The notes: generated from the letters alone by a model not told the origin. 64,000 nt of DNA from Nocardioides sp. Arc9.136 (GCF_030506255.1 NZ_CP113431.1:3855001-3919000), one strand, 5' to 3'; positions 8,376-17,680 are shown, counted from the stretch's first letter. A program made the numbers and translations.

Positions 8376-9314
8376 GTGGACGACCTCTTCACCACTGCTG
8401 CCCTCGCCGTCCTGGCCGTGAGCTTCGGCGTCGGCATCGTCGTCGGCCTGACCGGCATGGGCGGTGGCGCCCTGATGACGCCGGCGCTGATCTTCCTCGG
8501 GATCTCGCCGACCGCCGCCGTCGCCAACGACCTCGTGGCTGCCTCCGTCAACAAGACGGTCGGCGCCTCGGTGCACTGGCGGAAGGGCTCCCCCAACCTC
8601 CGGCTGGCGACGTACCTCATCGTCGGCTCGGTGCCGTTCGCGCTGGCCGGCGGCTTCATCGTGCAGGAGATCGGGGGCGAGAACGCCGAGGACTTCCTCG
8701 TGACAGCCATCGGCATCGCCCTGCTCTTCGCCGCCGCGAGCTACGCGCTGCGGATGTACCTCCAGCTGCGCCTGGTCACCTCCGGCAACGAGGCGCCGAC
8801 CGGCGAGCCGAACATCCGGCCGATCCCCACCCTCCTCGTCGGGGCCGTGGGCGGCCTGCTCGTCGGCATCACCTCGGTCGGCTCCGGCTCGCTCATCATG
8901 GTCGCGCTGCTGCTGCTCTACCCGACCCTCTCCGCGCTCAAGCTGGTCGGCACCGACCTGGTGCAGGCGGTCCCGCTCGTGCTGGCCGCGGCGATCGGCC
9001 ACGTCGTCACCAGCGGCGTGGACTGGGAGGTGCTGATCCCGCTGATCCTGGGCGGCACCCCCGGCACCTTCCTCGGCGCCCGGATGGCCAGCTGGGTCAG
9101 CCAGTCCGTCATCCGCCGCGGCATCGTCATCGTGCTCAGCCTGACCGGCCTGAAGATGCTCGGCGTCCCGCCCGAGGCGGTCGGCATCATCGGCGCCGGC
9201 ATGCTGCTCCTCGGCCCGCTCGCCTGGGGCTTCGTGCGCCAGACCCGCGGCCTGCCGGCGTTCGACAACAACGCCGCTGCGTGGAACCACGAGCGGCAGC
9301 GGCAGGACACCTGA
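8376..9314 (+). CDS. TauE/SafE-family membrane permease
   Basis: This protein of about 312 residues has eight or so hydrophobic segments and two related halves, each with a Gly-rich motif (GIVVGLTGMGGGALMTPAL near residue 20 and GLLVGITSVGSGSLIMVAL later), the signature of the TauE/SafE sulfite and sulfonate exporter family. It lies between sugar-nucleotide genes and cysD/cysN, so moving a sulfur oxyanion is a reasonable guess, though family members vary in substrate. Start GTG 8376 is chosen from the TAGGCT box. A tandem 58-bp repeat follows the stop. Confidence 0.85.
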   Translation: MDDLFTTAALAVLAVSFGVGIVVGLTGMGGGALMTPALIFLGISPTAAVANDLVAASVNKTVGASVHWRKGSPNLRLATYLIVGSVPFALAGGFIVQEIGGENAEDFLVTAIGIALLFAAASYALRMYLQLRLVTSGNEAPTGEPNIRPIPTLLVGAVGGLLVGITSVGSGSLIMVALLLLYPTLSALKLVGTDLVQAVPLVLAAAIGHVVTSGVDWEVLIPLILGGTPGTFLGARMASWVSQSVIRRGIVIVLSLTGLKMLGVPPEAVGIIGAGMLLLGPLAWGFVRQTRGLPAFDNNAAAWNHERQRQDT

Positions 9315-9320
9315 CGCCCC

Positions 9321-9493
9321 GCTGCTCGTCGAGCAGGCGGGCGCCAGCGAGCCGTCGTCGAGACGCTCGCACCGCCCTACCGTCCGTCGAGCAGGCGAGC
9401 GCCGGCGAGCCGACGTCGAGACGCCCGCACCGCCCTACTGCTCGTCGAGCAGGCGAGCGCCGGCGAGCCGTCGTCGAGACGCCCGCACCGACG
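9321..9493. repeat. Three tandem 58-bp copies of an intergenic palindromic repeat
   Basis: Three copies (about 9321-9379, 9380-9437, 9438-9493) recur with a 58-bp period, anchored by CGAGCAGGCG at 9330, 9388 and 9446. Each contains GC-rich partial palindromes built from CGAGCAGGCGAGCGCCGGCG. The reverse complement resembles the repeats at 18162-18250 and 19161-19242. It fills the gap between the convergent permease and UDP-glucose dehydrogenase genes, so RNA from either side would form stem-loops and could terminate here. Confidence 0.8.
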
Positions 9494-9526
9494 CAGGGCG
9501 ACGACCACTCAGAGACCCACCCGGGC

Positions 9527-10693
9527 TCAGTCCCGCCCGTAGATGTCCCGCGTGTAGACCCGGTCCGCGACGTCCGCCAGCACGTCGGTGCGCCGGTTCG
9601 CCACGATCACGTCCGAGCGCTTCTTGAACTCGTCCAGGTCCCGGATGACCTCCGAGTTGAAGAACAGGTCCTCCTCGAGCGCGGGCTCGTAGACCAGCAC
9701 CTCCACGCCCTTCGCCTTGAGCCGCTTCATGACGCCCTGGATCGACGACATGCGGAAGTTGTCCGACCCCGCCTTCATGATCAGCCGGTAGATCCCGACC
9801 GTCCGCGGGCTGCGGCGGAGGATGTCATCGGCGATGAAGTCCTTGCGCGTGGTGTTCGCCTCGACGATCGCGCTGATGAGGTTCTGCGGCACGTCGCTGT
9901 AGTTGGCCTGGAGCTGCTTGGTGTCCTTGGGCAGGCAGTACCCGCCGTACCCGAAGCTCGGGTTGTTGTAGTGGTCCCCGATCCGCGGGTCGAGGCCCAC
10001 TCCTTCGATGATCTGTGCGCTGTCGAGGCCACGTGTCACCGCGTAGGTGTCCAGCTCGTTGAAGTAGGCGACGCGCAACGCCAGGTAGGTGTTGGCGAAG
10101 AGCTTGATCGCCTCCGCCTCGGTGGACCCGGTCAGGAGCACAGGGACGTCGCGGGCCTCGGCCCCCTCGACCATCAGGCCGGCGAACAGCCGTCCGTGCT
10201 CGCCGCGGTCGCCGACGACGATCCGCGAGGGGTGCAGGTTGTCGTGCAGGGCCCGCCCCTCCCGGAGGAACTCCGGGCTGAAGATGATCGCCGCGCCCGG
10301 GTGCCGTTCGCGCAGCCCGGCGGTGAAGCCCACGGGCACCGTGGACTTGATGACGACGGTCGCGCCCGGCGCCGCCTCGAGGGCGTCCGCCACGACGGAC
10401 TCGACCGAGCGCGTGTTGAAGTAGTTGGTCCGCTCGTCGTAGTCGGTCGGCGTGGCGACCACCACCAGCTCGACCCCGTCGTAGGCCGCGCGCTTGTCCA
10501 CCGTCGCGACGAGGTCGAGGGGCCGCTCCCTCAGGTACTCCTCGACCTCGGCGTCCTCGACCGGGGACTGGCCCCGGTTGACCGTCGCGACCCTCGTCGC
10601 GCTCAGGTCGAGGGCACGGACCTCGTGCCGCTGCGCCAGGACGACGGCGTTCGACAGTCCGACGTACCCGAGCCCCACGACCGCGATCTTCAC
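9527..10693 (-). CDS. ugd: UDP-glucose 6-dehydrogenase
   Basis: This 388-residue enzyme oxidises UDP-glucose to UDP-glucuronate with NAD. It has the N-terminal Rossmann motif [17 protein letters not shown], the central STVPVGFT segment, [11 protein letters not shown], and the catalytic cysteine in [10 protein letters not shown] near residue 253. The length is that of the short E. coli-like Ugd class. It provides an acidic sugar precursor in a region full of glycan genes, which suits an acidic exopolysaccharide. It ends toward the tandem repeat and is divergent from cysD. Confidence 0.95.
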   Translation of the reverse strand: MKIAVVGLGYVGLSNAVVLAQRHEVRALDLSATRVATVNRGQSPVEDAEVEEYLRERPLDLVATVDKRAAYDGVELVVVATPTDYDERTNYFNTRSVESVVADALEAAPGATVVIKSTVPVGFTAGLRERHPGAAIIFSPEFLREGRALHDNLHPSRIVVGDRGEHGRLFAGLMVEGAEARDVPVLLTGSTEAEAIKLFANTYLALRVAYFNELDTYAVTRGLDSAQIIEGVGLDPRIGDHYNNPSFGYGGYCLPKDTKQLQANYSDVPQNLISAIVEANTTRKDFIADDILRRSPRTVGIYRLIMKAGSDNFRMSSIQGVMKRLKAKGVEVLVYEPALEEDLFFNSEVIRDLDEFKKRSDVIVANRRTDVLADVADRVYTRDIYGRD

Positions 10694-10837
10694 GGTCGAA
10701 GCCTAGGGGGCCGGAGGGGGCACCGGGCCGCTGCCGCGTGATCGCCAGGCGACGAGCGGCCGACGCTGCGTCGACGGCCGTATGGCGTGCCTCACCCATC
10801 ATGCGGCACGGCTTCGCCCCCTGCCGCTCGCGATGGC

Positions 10838-10868
10838 TACGATGACGGCTGCTGTCCCGACGAGAGGT
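10838..10868 (+). promoter_or_regulatory. Probable cysD promoter -10 and ribosome binding site
   Basis: TACGAT at 10838-10843 fits TANNNT and GAGAGG at 10863-10868 lies 12 bases before ATG 10881. No clear -35 was found. Together they support ATG 10881 as the cysD start and imply a short 5' leader. Confidence 0.4.
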
Positions 10869-10880
10869 CCCCTGCACGTC

Positions 10881-11795
10881 ATGACCGACACCCACGCCGA
10901 CTACCGGCTGAGCCAGCTCGACCAGCTGGAGGCCGAGTCGATCCACATCTTCCGCGAGGTGGCTGCGGAGTTCGAGAAGCCCGTCCTGATGTTCTCGGGC
11001 GGCAAGGACTCCATCGTCATGCTCCGGCTGGCCGAGAAGGCGTTCTACCCGGCCAAGATCCCCTTCCCCGTGCTCCAGGTCGACACGGGTCTGGACTTCC
11101 CCGAGGTGCTCGCCACCCGCGACAACTGGGTCAACCGCCTCGGCGTGAACCTCGTCGTTGCGAGCATCGACGACGCGATCGCCAGCGGCGTCGTCGTCGA
11201 CGACGGCAAGACGAGCCGCAACCGGCTGCAGATCGGCACCCTGCTCAACGCCATCGAGGAGAACGGCTTCACCGCCGCCTTCGGTGGCGGCCGCCGCGAC
11301 GAGGAGAAGGCCCGCGCCAAGGAGCGCGTCTACTCCCACCGCGACGAGTTCGGCCAGTGGGACCCCAAGAACCAGCGCCCCGAGCTCTGGAGCCTCTACA
11401 ACGGGCGCCTGCACGCCGGCGAGCACATGCGGATCTTCCCGATCTCCAACTGGACCGAGCTGGACATCTGGGACTACATCGGCCGCGAGGGCATCGAGAT
11501 CCCGCAGATCTACTTCTCCCACCAGCGCCGCGTCTTCGAGCGCGACGGCATGCTGATGAGCGAGACCCCGCTCAACCCCACGCGGCCCGGCGAGGTCGTC
11601 GAGGAGCGCACCGTGCGGTTCCGCACCTGCGGCGACATCACGCTCACCGGGTGCGTGGAGTCCACCGCGTCCACCGTCGACGAGATCATCGACGAGATCT
11701 CGATCGCGACGCTCACCGAACGAGGCGCCACCCGTGGCGACGACCGGTTCTCCGAGGCAGCCATGGAGGACCGGAAGAAGGAAGGCTACTTCTGA
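10881..11795 (+). CDS. cysD: Sulfate adenylyltransferase subunit 2
   Basis: This 304-residue protein is the catalytic subunit of ATP sulfurylase, which makes adenosine 5'-phosphosulfate from sulfate and ATP with CysN. It has the PP-loop motif SGGKDS at residues 39-44, then QVDTGLDFPEVL, FGGGRRDEEKARAKER and the conserved C-terminal FRTCGDITLTG region. ATG 10881 was chosen because upstream in-frame codons encode residues not seen in CysD and a GAGAGG precedes it. Its stop overlaps the cysN start by one base (TGATG), so the subunits are coupled. Confidence 0.95.
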   Translation: MTDTHADYRLSQLDQLEAESIHIFREVAAEFEKPVLMFSGGKDSIVMLRLAEKAFYPAKIPFPVLQVDTGLDFPEVLATRDNWVNRLGVNLVVASIDDAIASGVVVDDGKTSRNRLQIGTLLNAIEENGFTAAFGGGRRDEEKARAKERVYSHRDEFGQWDPKNQRPELWSLYNGRLHAGEHMRIFPISNWTELDIWDYIGREGIEIPQIYFSHQRRVFERDGMLMSETPLNPTRPGEVVEERTVRFRTCGDITLTGCVESTASTVDEIIDEISIATLTERGATRGDDRFSEAAMEDRKKEGYF

Positions 11796-13069
11796 TGAGC
11801 ACCGTCAAGAGCATCCAGATGGACCTGCTCCGCTTCGCCACCGCGGGCTCCGTCGACGACGGCAAGTCCACCCTCATCGGGCGGCTGCTCCTCGACTCGA
11901 AGTCGATCTTCGCCGACCAGCTCGAGGCCGTCGAGTCGACCTCGAAGTCCAAGGGGTACGACTACACCGACCTCGCACTGTTGACCGACGGCCTCCGCTC
12001 GGAGCGCGAGCAGGGCATCACCATCGACGTGGCGTACCGCTACTTCGCGACGCCGAACCGCAAGTTCATCATCGCGGACACCCCGGGCCACGTGCAGTAC
12101 ACGCGCAACATGGTCACCGGCGCCTCCACCGCCGACCTCGGCCTCGTGCTCGTCGACGCCCGCCAGGGCCTCACCGAGCAGTCCCGACGCCACGCGGTGA
12201 TCCTCTCGCTTCTGCGGGTCCCCCACCTCGTGCTCGCCGTGAACAAGATGGACCTCGTCGACTTCTCCCAGGAGGTCTACGACAAGATCCACGCCGAGTT
12301 CACCGCGTTCGCGACCAAGCTCAACATCCCGGACCTCGAGGTCATCCCGATCTCGGCGCTGGCTGGCGACAACGTCGTCAACCGCTCCGAGAACATGGAC
12401 TGGTACTCCGGTCCCACGCTCATGCACCACCTCGAGAACGTCCACGTCGCCTCCGACCGGGACCTCATCGACGCGCGCTTCCCCGTGCAGTACGTCATCC
12501 GCCCCAAGTCCGACGAGCACCACGACTACCGCGGGTACGGCGGCATGGTGGCCGGCGGCGTCCTGAAGCCGGGTGACGAGGTCGTCGTCCTCCCGAGCGG
12601 GATGACCTCCAAGATCGCCGGCATCGACCTGTTCGACCGGGAGATCACCGAGGCGTTCCCGCCCATGTCGGTGACGGTCCGCCTCGAGGACGACGTCGAC
12701 GTCTCGCGCGGCGACATGATCGCCCGCGTCAAGAACGCACCCCAGCCCAGCCAGGACATCGACGCAATGGTCTGCTGGATGACCACCACCCCGCTCAAGC
12801 CGCGGCAGAAGCTGGCCATCAAGCACACCACCCGCACGGCTCGCGCGCTGGTCAAGGACATCCAGTACCGCCTGGACGTCAACTCGCTGCACCGCGACCA
12901 GGAGACCAAGGAGCTCGGCGTCAACGAGATCGGTCGCGTCCAGCTGCGCACCACGGTGCCGCTGCTGTGCGACCCCTACTCGCAGAACCGGACGACCGGG
13001 TCGTTCATCCTCATCGACGAGGCGACCGGCGTGACCGTCGGAGCGGGCATGATCAACAGCGGCTCCTGA
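11795..13069 (+). CDS. cysN: Sulfate adenylyltransferase subunit 1 (GTPase)
   Basis: The 424-residue EF-Tu-like GTPase drives APS formation by CysD. It shows the P-loop GSVDDGKST at residues 18-26, the switch region REQGITIDVAYRYF, DTPGH near residue 96 and NKMD near residue 150, followed by EF-Tu-like beta-barrel domains. It stops where stand-alone CysN ends, with no C-terminal APS kinase as in many actinobacterial CysNC fusions. That agrees with the separate APS kinase in the fusion at 4194-6014. ATG overlaps the cysD TGA. Confidence 0.96.
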   Translation: MSTVKSIQMDLLRFATAGSVDDGKSTLIGRLLLDSKSIFADQLEAVESTSKSKGYDYTDLALLTDGLRSEREQGITIDVAYRYFATPNRKFIIADTPGHVQYTRNMVTGASTADLGLVLVDARQGLTEQSRRHAVILSLLRVPHLVLAVNKMDLVDFSQEVYDKIHAEFTAFATKLNIPDLEVIPISALAGDNVVNRSENMDWYSGPTLMHHLENVHVASDRDLIDARFPVQYVIRPKSDEHHDYRGYGGMVAGGVLKPGDEVVVLPSGMTSKIAGIDLFDREITEAFPPMSVTVRLEDDVDVSRGDMIARVKNAPQPSQDIDAMVCWMTTTPLKPRQKLAIKHTTRTARALVKDIQYRLDVNSLHRDQETKELGVNEIGRVQLRTTVPLLCDPYSQNRTTGSFILIDEATGVTVGAGMINSGS

Positions 13070-13080
13070 GCCGTGACGCA

Positions 13081-13117
13081 CGAAGGGCCCGGCGAGCGAT
13101 GCTCGCCGGGCCCTTCG
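13081..13117. terminator. Strong stem-loop terminator after cysN
   Basis: A perfect 17-bp inverted repeat, CGAAGGGCCCGGCGAGC at 13081-13097 and its complement at 13101-13117, has a 3-base loop and lies 11 bases after the cysN stop. It separates two convergent operons and can act in both directions. The trailing bases TCGTCGTCC are only weakly T-rich. Confidence 0.8.
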
Positions 13118-13141
13118 TCGTCCACCGGGTCTCGGCCGAGG

Positions 13142-14404
13142 TCAGGCGCCGTCGCCGTCGCCGCTCATCCCAGCGACGGCGTGCGTCATCCGAGGGGCAC
13201 GTCCCTCGACCAGGAGGCCGAGCCAGTCGATGAGTCGGGGCGTGAGGACGCTCGAGTCGAATCGATCCGCCAGGGCGGCTGCCTCGGCCACCATGGCCGC
13301 CCTGTCATCGCGCGGCATCGAGAGCGCGCTCCGCAGCGCGTCCTCGAGCGCGCCGACGTCGCCTGCCGTCGCCAGCCAACCCGTGACACCGTGGTCGATC
13401 ACCTCCGAGGGACCGCCGGGCTCGGTCGCCACCACGACGACCTCTGCCCTCATGCCCTCCAGCACGACGGCCCCGAACGGTTCTGGCAGGCGCGAGCAGT
13501 GGAGGAGCACGTCGGCCTCTGCGAGCAGCGCCATGGGGTCGTCGACGTGTCCGAGCAGGCGGATCCGAGCCGGCATCGTCGAGTCGGCGACCTGCCTGCG
13601 CAGTCGCTCCTCGAAGGACCCCTCGTCGAACAAGGCTGCACCGGCGATGTCGAGCACCGCGTCGAACTGCTCAGCAACGGCTTCGAAGGCTCGGACCGCC
13701 AGATCCTGGCCCTTCCACTCCGCGAGGCGACCGAGCACGACGATCCTTGGCGACGAGTCCTGTTCGTCCCTGGGCCGGTGCAGGCGACCCACCTCCGAAC
13801 GCCTGGCGCTCGGGGGCAGCACGAGCAGCGGCCTCCGCGGTGAGCGAAGCGTGGTGGCAGTGCTCACGCTGTTCGCGATGATCCCGTCCACCAAGCGCGG
13901 GAGGAGTGTCGAGAAGAGCGGAGCCGAGGGGCCCAGGTACTCGCGAGTGAGGCGATCGTGCACGCTCCAGACGAACGGCACCCGTAGGCCGACGCAGGCA
14001 AGCCGTCCGTATATCGCTGCTCGCAGGCTTCGACCGATCACGACCTCGGGCTGCACGCTCTGCAGCGTGCGCCTCAGGCGGCGCGAGTAGCGCGCCAGGG
14101 CCAGCAAGGATTCCCACGATCCCCACCCGGGCCGGCTCCGTCGGCTCGCGGGCGGCTCCTCATCCATCTTCAGGACGAGCACCTGCGCGCCCGTGGCCCG
14201 TGCCATCGCGACGACCGGTCCGTCCTCCGCGAAGATGACGACGGGTCGTGGTGTCGACGGCCACTCCTCGAGAGTGCGAACGAGAGAGAGCTCGGCGCCG
14301 GCCGACGCACCGGAGTGGGTCAGGAAAGCGACTCGGGGGACAGCGGCTTCACCAGCTCCGGACGCCGCACCGCCCCCGGCGTTCCTCCCCCCGACGCGAC
14401 TCAC
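13142..14404 (-). CDS. GT4-family glycosyltransferase (last gene of the GT operon)
   Basis: This 420-residue GT-B fold enzyme starts its first domain with VAFLTHSGASAGAELSL, followed by a donor-binding second domain with VVLGRLAEWKGQDLAVRAF and the EX7E motif in EPFGAVVLE. It should transfer a sugar from a nucleotide donor to a membrane-linked acceptor in the cytoplasm. It closely resembles the gene at 15444-16610 (THSxAxAGAELSL start and layout), so the two arose by duplication. GTG 14404 overlaps the previous stop by four bases. Donor and acceptor are unknown. Confidence 0.88.
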   Translation of the reverse strand: MSRVGGRNAGGGAASGAGEAAVPRVAFLTHSGASAGAELSLVRTLEEWPSTPRPVVIFAEDGPVVAMARATGAQVLVLKMDEEPPASRRSRPGWGSWESLLALARYSRRLRRTLQSVQPEVVIGRSLRAAIYGRLACVGLRVPFVWSVHDRLTREYLGPSAPLFSTLLPRLVDGIIANSVSTATTLRSPRRPLLVLPPSARRSEVGRLHRPRDEQDSSPRIVVLGRLAEWKGQDLAVRAFEAVAEQFDAVLDIAGAALFDEGSFEERLRRQVADSTMPARIRLLGHVDDPMALLAEADVLLHCSRLPEPFGAVVLEGMRAEVVVVATEPGGPSEVIDHGVTGWLATAGDVGALEDALRSALSMPRDDRAAMVAEAAALADRFDSSVLTPRLIDWLGLLVEGRAPRMTHAVAGMSGDGDGA

Positions 14405-15453
14405 CTCTGCGACCTCTCGAGAGCGGCTCGGTAGAGCGAGACGAGGCGCTCGGGTGAACCGAGGTGAGCCACCTTCTGCACCAGGTCGTCCGCAGCCGCT
14501 CGTTCACCCTCCGTCACCCACGGCCCACGCGCCAGGCGTTGCTCCACCTCCGCCGGGAGACCGTCGTCGCCCACCAGCCGGAGCGGGAGCGCCGGGTCAC
14601 GTGCGAGGGACACGAGGTACTCCGTTCCCGGGTTCGGCGACACGAGGACGGGGACTCCAGACGCCAGCGCCTCGATGGCCGGGATGCCGAAGCCCTCGTA
14701 CAACGAGGGCGCGACCAGCAACCATGCCTCAGCGACCAGCTCAGCGACCTCCGCGTCGGCCAATCCTGCATGGTGCTCGACCCAGGGCTCCCACGAGCCG
14801 GCGTCGGACGCGGGACCCACGACACTGAGACGTGCCTCGGGCAGGACTCGGCGAACCTCGCGCAGCGTCGACTCGACGAGATGACCCCTCTTCCGGCCCT
14901 GATGACTCCCGATGAAGACGACCAGCGGCTCAGCTGCGGGACGACGCGTGGGCAGGCCGGCCGACGGCCTGAAGTACGGCGGCGCGACCTCGTCGCAGGA
15001 GAACGCCTCGATCGACTCGGGCGCGATCCCGATCTTCAGGGAGGCCCGCCGAGCGGAGAGATGCTCGGTCAGTGACAACAGGTGGTGGTTGGCGCGACGG
15101 AGTCCGGAGGAGGAACGAGCCTCACCGCGCGCCGATCCGTAGAACGAGCGGATCAGCGGGACGCCGCCGGCGAGGAGGAAGTCGTCACCGTGCGAATGGA
15201 CGAGGTCTGGCTCGGTCGCGGAGACGACTCGCCTGGCAGCCCAGGGCAGGCCGTAGAACCGATCGACCCGCCCCCGCGGTTCACGCAGCCGCACGATCTG
15301 CACACCTGCCAGCGGCTTCGCGTCACCGTAGGTGACCACCGTCAGGTCGACGTCGTCACGAACGGCCGAGGCAAGCCGGTGGACGTAGCGACCAACGCCG
15401 CCGACATGCTCGCCCTCCCGCGGCCACTCGAGGCTCAACCACGTCACGCGCAT
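14401..15453 (-). CDS. GT4-family glycosyltransferase
   Basis: This 350-residue enzyme begins MRVTWLSLEWPREGEHVGGVGRYVHRLA, a usual GT4 N-terminus with a Gly-rich acceptor loop, and has APSLYEGFGIPAIEALASG, where EGFGIPAIE forms the EX7E donor site. ATG 15453 was preferred to the longer frame to 15504 because the family starts at MRVTW and it gives a 10-base overlap with the upstream gene. It lies between two paralogous transferases in a run of four overlapping genes, so it is part of one glycan assembly line. The sugar is unknown. Confidence 0.88.
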   Translation of the reverse strand: MRVTWLSLEWPREGEHVGGVGRYVHRLASAVRDDVDLTVVTYGDAKPLAGVQIVRLREPRGRVDRFYGLPWAARRVVSATEPDLVHSHGDDFLLAGGVPLIRSFYGSARGEARSSSGLRRANHHLLSLTEHLSARRASLKIGIAPESIEAFSCDEVAPPYFRPSAGLPTRRPAAEPLVVFIGSHQGRKRGHLVESTLREVRRVLPEARLSVVGPASDAGSWEPWVEHHAGLADAEVAELVAEAWLLVAPSLYEGFGIPAIEALASGVPVLVSPNPGTEYLVSLARDPALPLRLVGDDGLPAEVEQRLARGPWVTEGERAAADDLVQKVAHLGSPERLVSLYRAALERSQR

Positions 15454-16610
15454 CTGCGGGACCTCCCTCGACCGGCACGGAGCCGGGGCACCGAGGCGAG
15501 CCACGCCAGGTACCGACCGGCGAGAGCGTCGGGAGCGTACGCGCGCCGTACCACCTCACGAGCAGCTCGTCCCATCTGCTGACGCTCAGCAGGCGACATC
15601 GCCTCGACCCGGCGCAACGCCCCGGCCATGGCGTCGACGTCGCCGCCAGGGACCAGCAGACCGGTCACACCATGCGTGATCACCTCAGCAGGGCCGCCCG
15701 GGGAGGTCGCCACGACGACACAGCCCGCGGCCATGCCCTCGGTCACCACGAGACCGAAGGGCTCCGGGATGACCGACGAGTGGACCACGACGTCGTGCGT
15801 GACGAGCAGTTCCTCCACGTCGTCGACCTGACCCACGAACGTCACCTGGTCCTCGACGCCCAGCTCGGCGGCCAGCACCCGCAGCGCCGCCTCGAAGTCC
15901 TGCTCACCGAACAGTGCGGCTCCAGCGATCGTGAGCCTCGCACTGCCTCCCTTGAGCTGGGTGGCGAAGGCGCGCAGCAGGACGTCCTGCCCCTTCCACG
16001 GCGCGAGCCGTGCAAGGCTCAGGACGCGCAGAGGCCCACCCGCGTGTGTCGCGGAACGCGAGACGGGGGTCCCGACGGGTGGCAGGACCAAGTGGGGTCG
16101 GCCACCGGGCCTGACTGTCTCGAGAGTGCTTCGACTGTTGGCGACGACCCCATCCACGAACCGGGGCAGCACGACCGACCAGAAGACCGCGGTGCGACCC
16201 AGGTATTCCTGCGACAAGCGGTCGTGCAAGCACCACACGAACGTGTTCCGCCGGCCGAGCGAGGCGAGCGAGCCGTACAGCGCCGCCTTGAGGCTGCGCC
16301 CGACCACCACGTCGCACTCGTCGGCCGACAGCGCTCCACGAAGGCGCCCGGCGTAGCGCACGAGGGACCGCAGCTCCTTGAGGCGGAGGAGGACGCCACT
16401 CCCGCCGCGTCGAGCGCTGACTGCGAGCTCGTCCATGGGAAGGACCCGTACCGGGATGCCGTGCTCCTCGAACCGGGCCACCATGGGCCCGCTCTCCGCG
16501 AAGATCACCGACACGTCATAGCCGTCAGGCCGGGCGACCAGCAGGTTCAGCAAGGAGAGCTCCGCACCTGCGGGCGCAGCCGAGTGCGTCAGGAAGCAGA
16601 CCCGGGTCAC
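15444..16610 (-). CDS. GT4-family glycosyltransferase, paralog of the gene at 13142
   Basis: This 388-residue enzyme starts VCFLTHSAAPAGAELSLLNLL and carries LSLARLAPWKGQDVLLRAF and the EX7E motif in EPFGLVVTEGMAAG. The match with 13142-14404 extends over most of the length, for example HDRLxxEYLG and IAGAALF. GTG 16610 overlaps the stop of the previous gene (GTGA), consistent with translational coupling. It acts on the same glycan as its neighbours by inference; the linkage cannot be predicted. Confidence 0.88.
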   Translation of the reverse strand: MTRVCFLTHSAAPAGAELSLLNLLVARPDGYDVSVIFAESGPMVARFEEHGIPVRVLPMDELAVSARRGGSGVLLRLKELRSLVRYAGRLRGALSADECDVVVGRSLKAALYGSLASLGRRNTFVWCLHDRLSQEYLGRTAVFWSVVLPRFVDGVVANSRSTLETVRPGGRPHLVLPPVGTPVSRSATHAGGPLRVLSLARLAPWKGQDVLLRAFATQLKGGSARLTIAGAALFGEQDFEAALRVLAAELGVEDQVTFVGQVDDVEELLVTHDVVVHSSVIPEPFGLVVTEGMAAGCVVVATSPGGPAEVITHGVTGLLVPGGDVDAMAGALRRVEAMSPAERQQMGRAAREVVRRAYAPDALAGRYLAWLASVPRLRAGRGRSRRCA

Positions 16611-17680
16611 GACACGAGTTCGCGGTAGAGCGCCGCATGAGCTCCCACGGCGGCCGCCCAGGAGAACCGTTCTGCGTGGGCCCTGCAGGCGGCAGCACTC
16701 GGCACCTGGCCGCCCAGCGCCTGTGCCACACGCTCGGCCAGTGCGGACGGATCCTCCGGCTCGACGATGAGCGACTCGTCCAGTCCTGCGACGGCGTCGG
16801 GCAAGCCGCCGACGCGCGTCACGATCACGGGCCGACCAACGGCGAGGGACTCGAGGGCTATCAGACCGAAACCCTCCAGGTCGCGGGTCGGGACGACCGT
16901 CAGAGCGGCATCCCGGTACAGACCGAGCAACGATTCGTCATCGATGCGCCCATGCATCCGCACCGATCCACCAAGGCCCAGACCGTCGACCTGCGCCCGC
17001 AGGACCGCCTCCTCGCTCCCCCCGCCGACGATCGCGAGCACAGCATCGGGGAACCGGTCGAGCACCTCAGCCCACGCAGTGATGAGCACGTCTATGCCCA
17101 TCCGGCGCTCGAGACGCCGCACGCAGAGCACGAGTGGACGATCGAGAGCCGCTGGCTCCCGATAGGCGAAGCGGTCGAGATTGACCCCTGGAGGAATCAC
17201 GCGAACGTTCTCCTCGGGGAAGGCCAGCTCCCGCGACAGGATGCGGCCGAACTCGGCGCACAAGACGACCGCCCGATCCGCCTCGTGATGGCGCCGAGCC
17301 TCCCAGATCCGCTTCAGGTCGGTACGCCACCTCGACTGACCCGCCAGCCGACTCTCGGCGAACCACGGTCCTTGGAAGTGCGTGACGACCGCGTGGGCAC
17401 CCGACCGCCGCCTCGACGGGCCGTACGGGACGAAGTGCCGATCGAGCACGTCCAGCGGACCTGCGACGGACTCGCGCGACTTGCGGACACGTTCCGCAAG
17501 GCTCGCACCCACCGGACCCCACGAGTCACCACCGCTCGGGGCCCGGCCGAACGCACTGGCCGTCACCTCGAACTGCGCGGCCCGCTGGGACTCCTCGAAG
17601 AGGTCCTGGAAGTACCGGTTCAGACCGCCCGCACGTTCCTCGAACCATTCCGATCCCGTCATGTGCACGCGCAGCGTCAT
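16607..17680 (-). CDS. GT4-family glycosyltransferase (first gene of the GT operon)
   Basis: This 357-residue enzyme has an N-terminal MTLRVHMTGSEWFEERAGGLNRYFQ with the Gly-Gly acceptor loop, the donor-domain start LVLCVRRLERRMGIDVLI, and EGFGLIALESLAVG as the EX7E site. ATG 17680 was chosen because the family begins there; the open frame reaches 17719. It leads the four-gene overlapping operon running down to 13142. In family terms it resembles mannosyl- or glucosyltransferases, but the donor is not determined. Confidence 0.88.
   Translation of the reverse strand: MTLRVHMTGSEWFEERAGGLNRYFQDLFEESQRAAQFEVTASAFGRAPSGGDSWGPVGASLAERVRKSRESVAGPLDVLDRHFVPYGPSRRRSGAHAVVTHFQGPWFAESRLAGQSRWRTDLKRIWEARRHHEADRAVVLCAEFGRILSRELAFPEENVRVIPPGVNLDRFAYREPAALDRPLVLCVRRLERRMGIDVLITAWAEVLDRFPDAVLAIVGGGSEEAVLRAQVDGLGLGGSVRMHGRIDDESLLGLYRDAALTVVPTRDLEGFGLIALESLAVGRPVIVTRVGGLPDAVAGLDESLIVEPEDPSALAERVAQALGGQVPSAAACRAHAERFSWAAAVGAHAALYRELVS

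Noticed and set aside
9321..9493. Possible CRISPR array
   Set aside because: Copies are directly adjacent without unique spacers, and no cas genes are present.
8330..10741. Long plus-strand ORF of 803 codons
   Set aside because: It reads across the permease and ugd genes in other frames and shows low-complexity Arg-rich sequence; both overlapped genes have clear domains.
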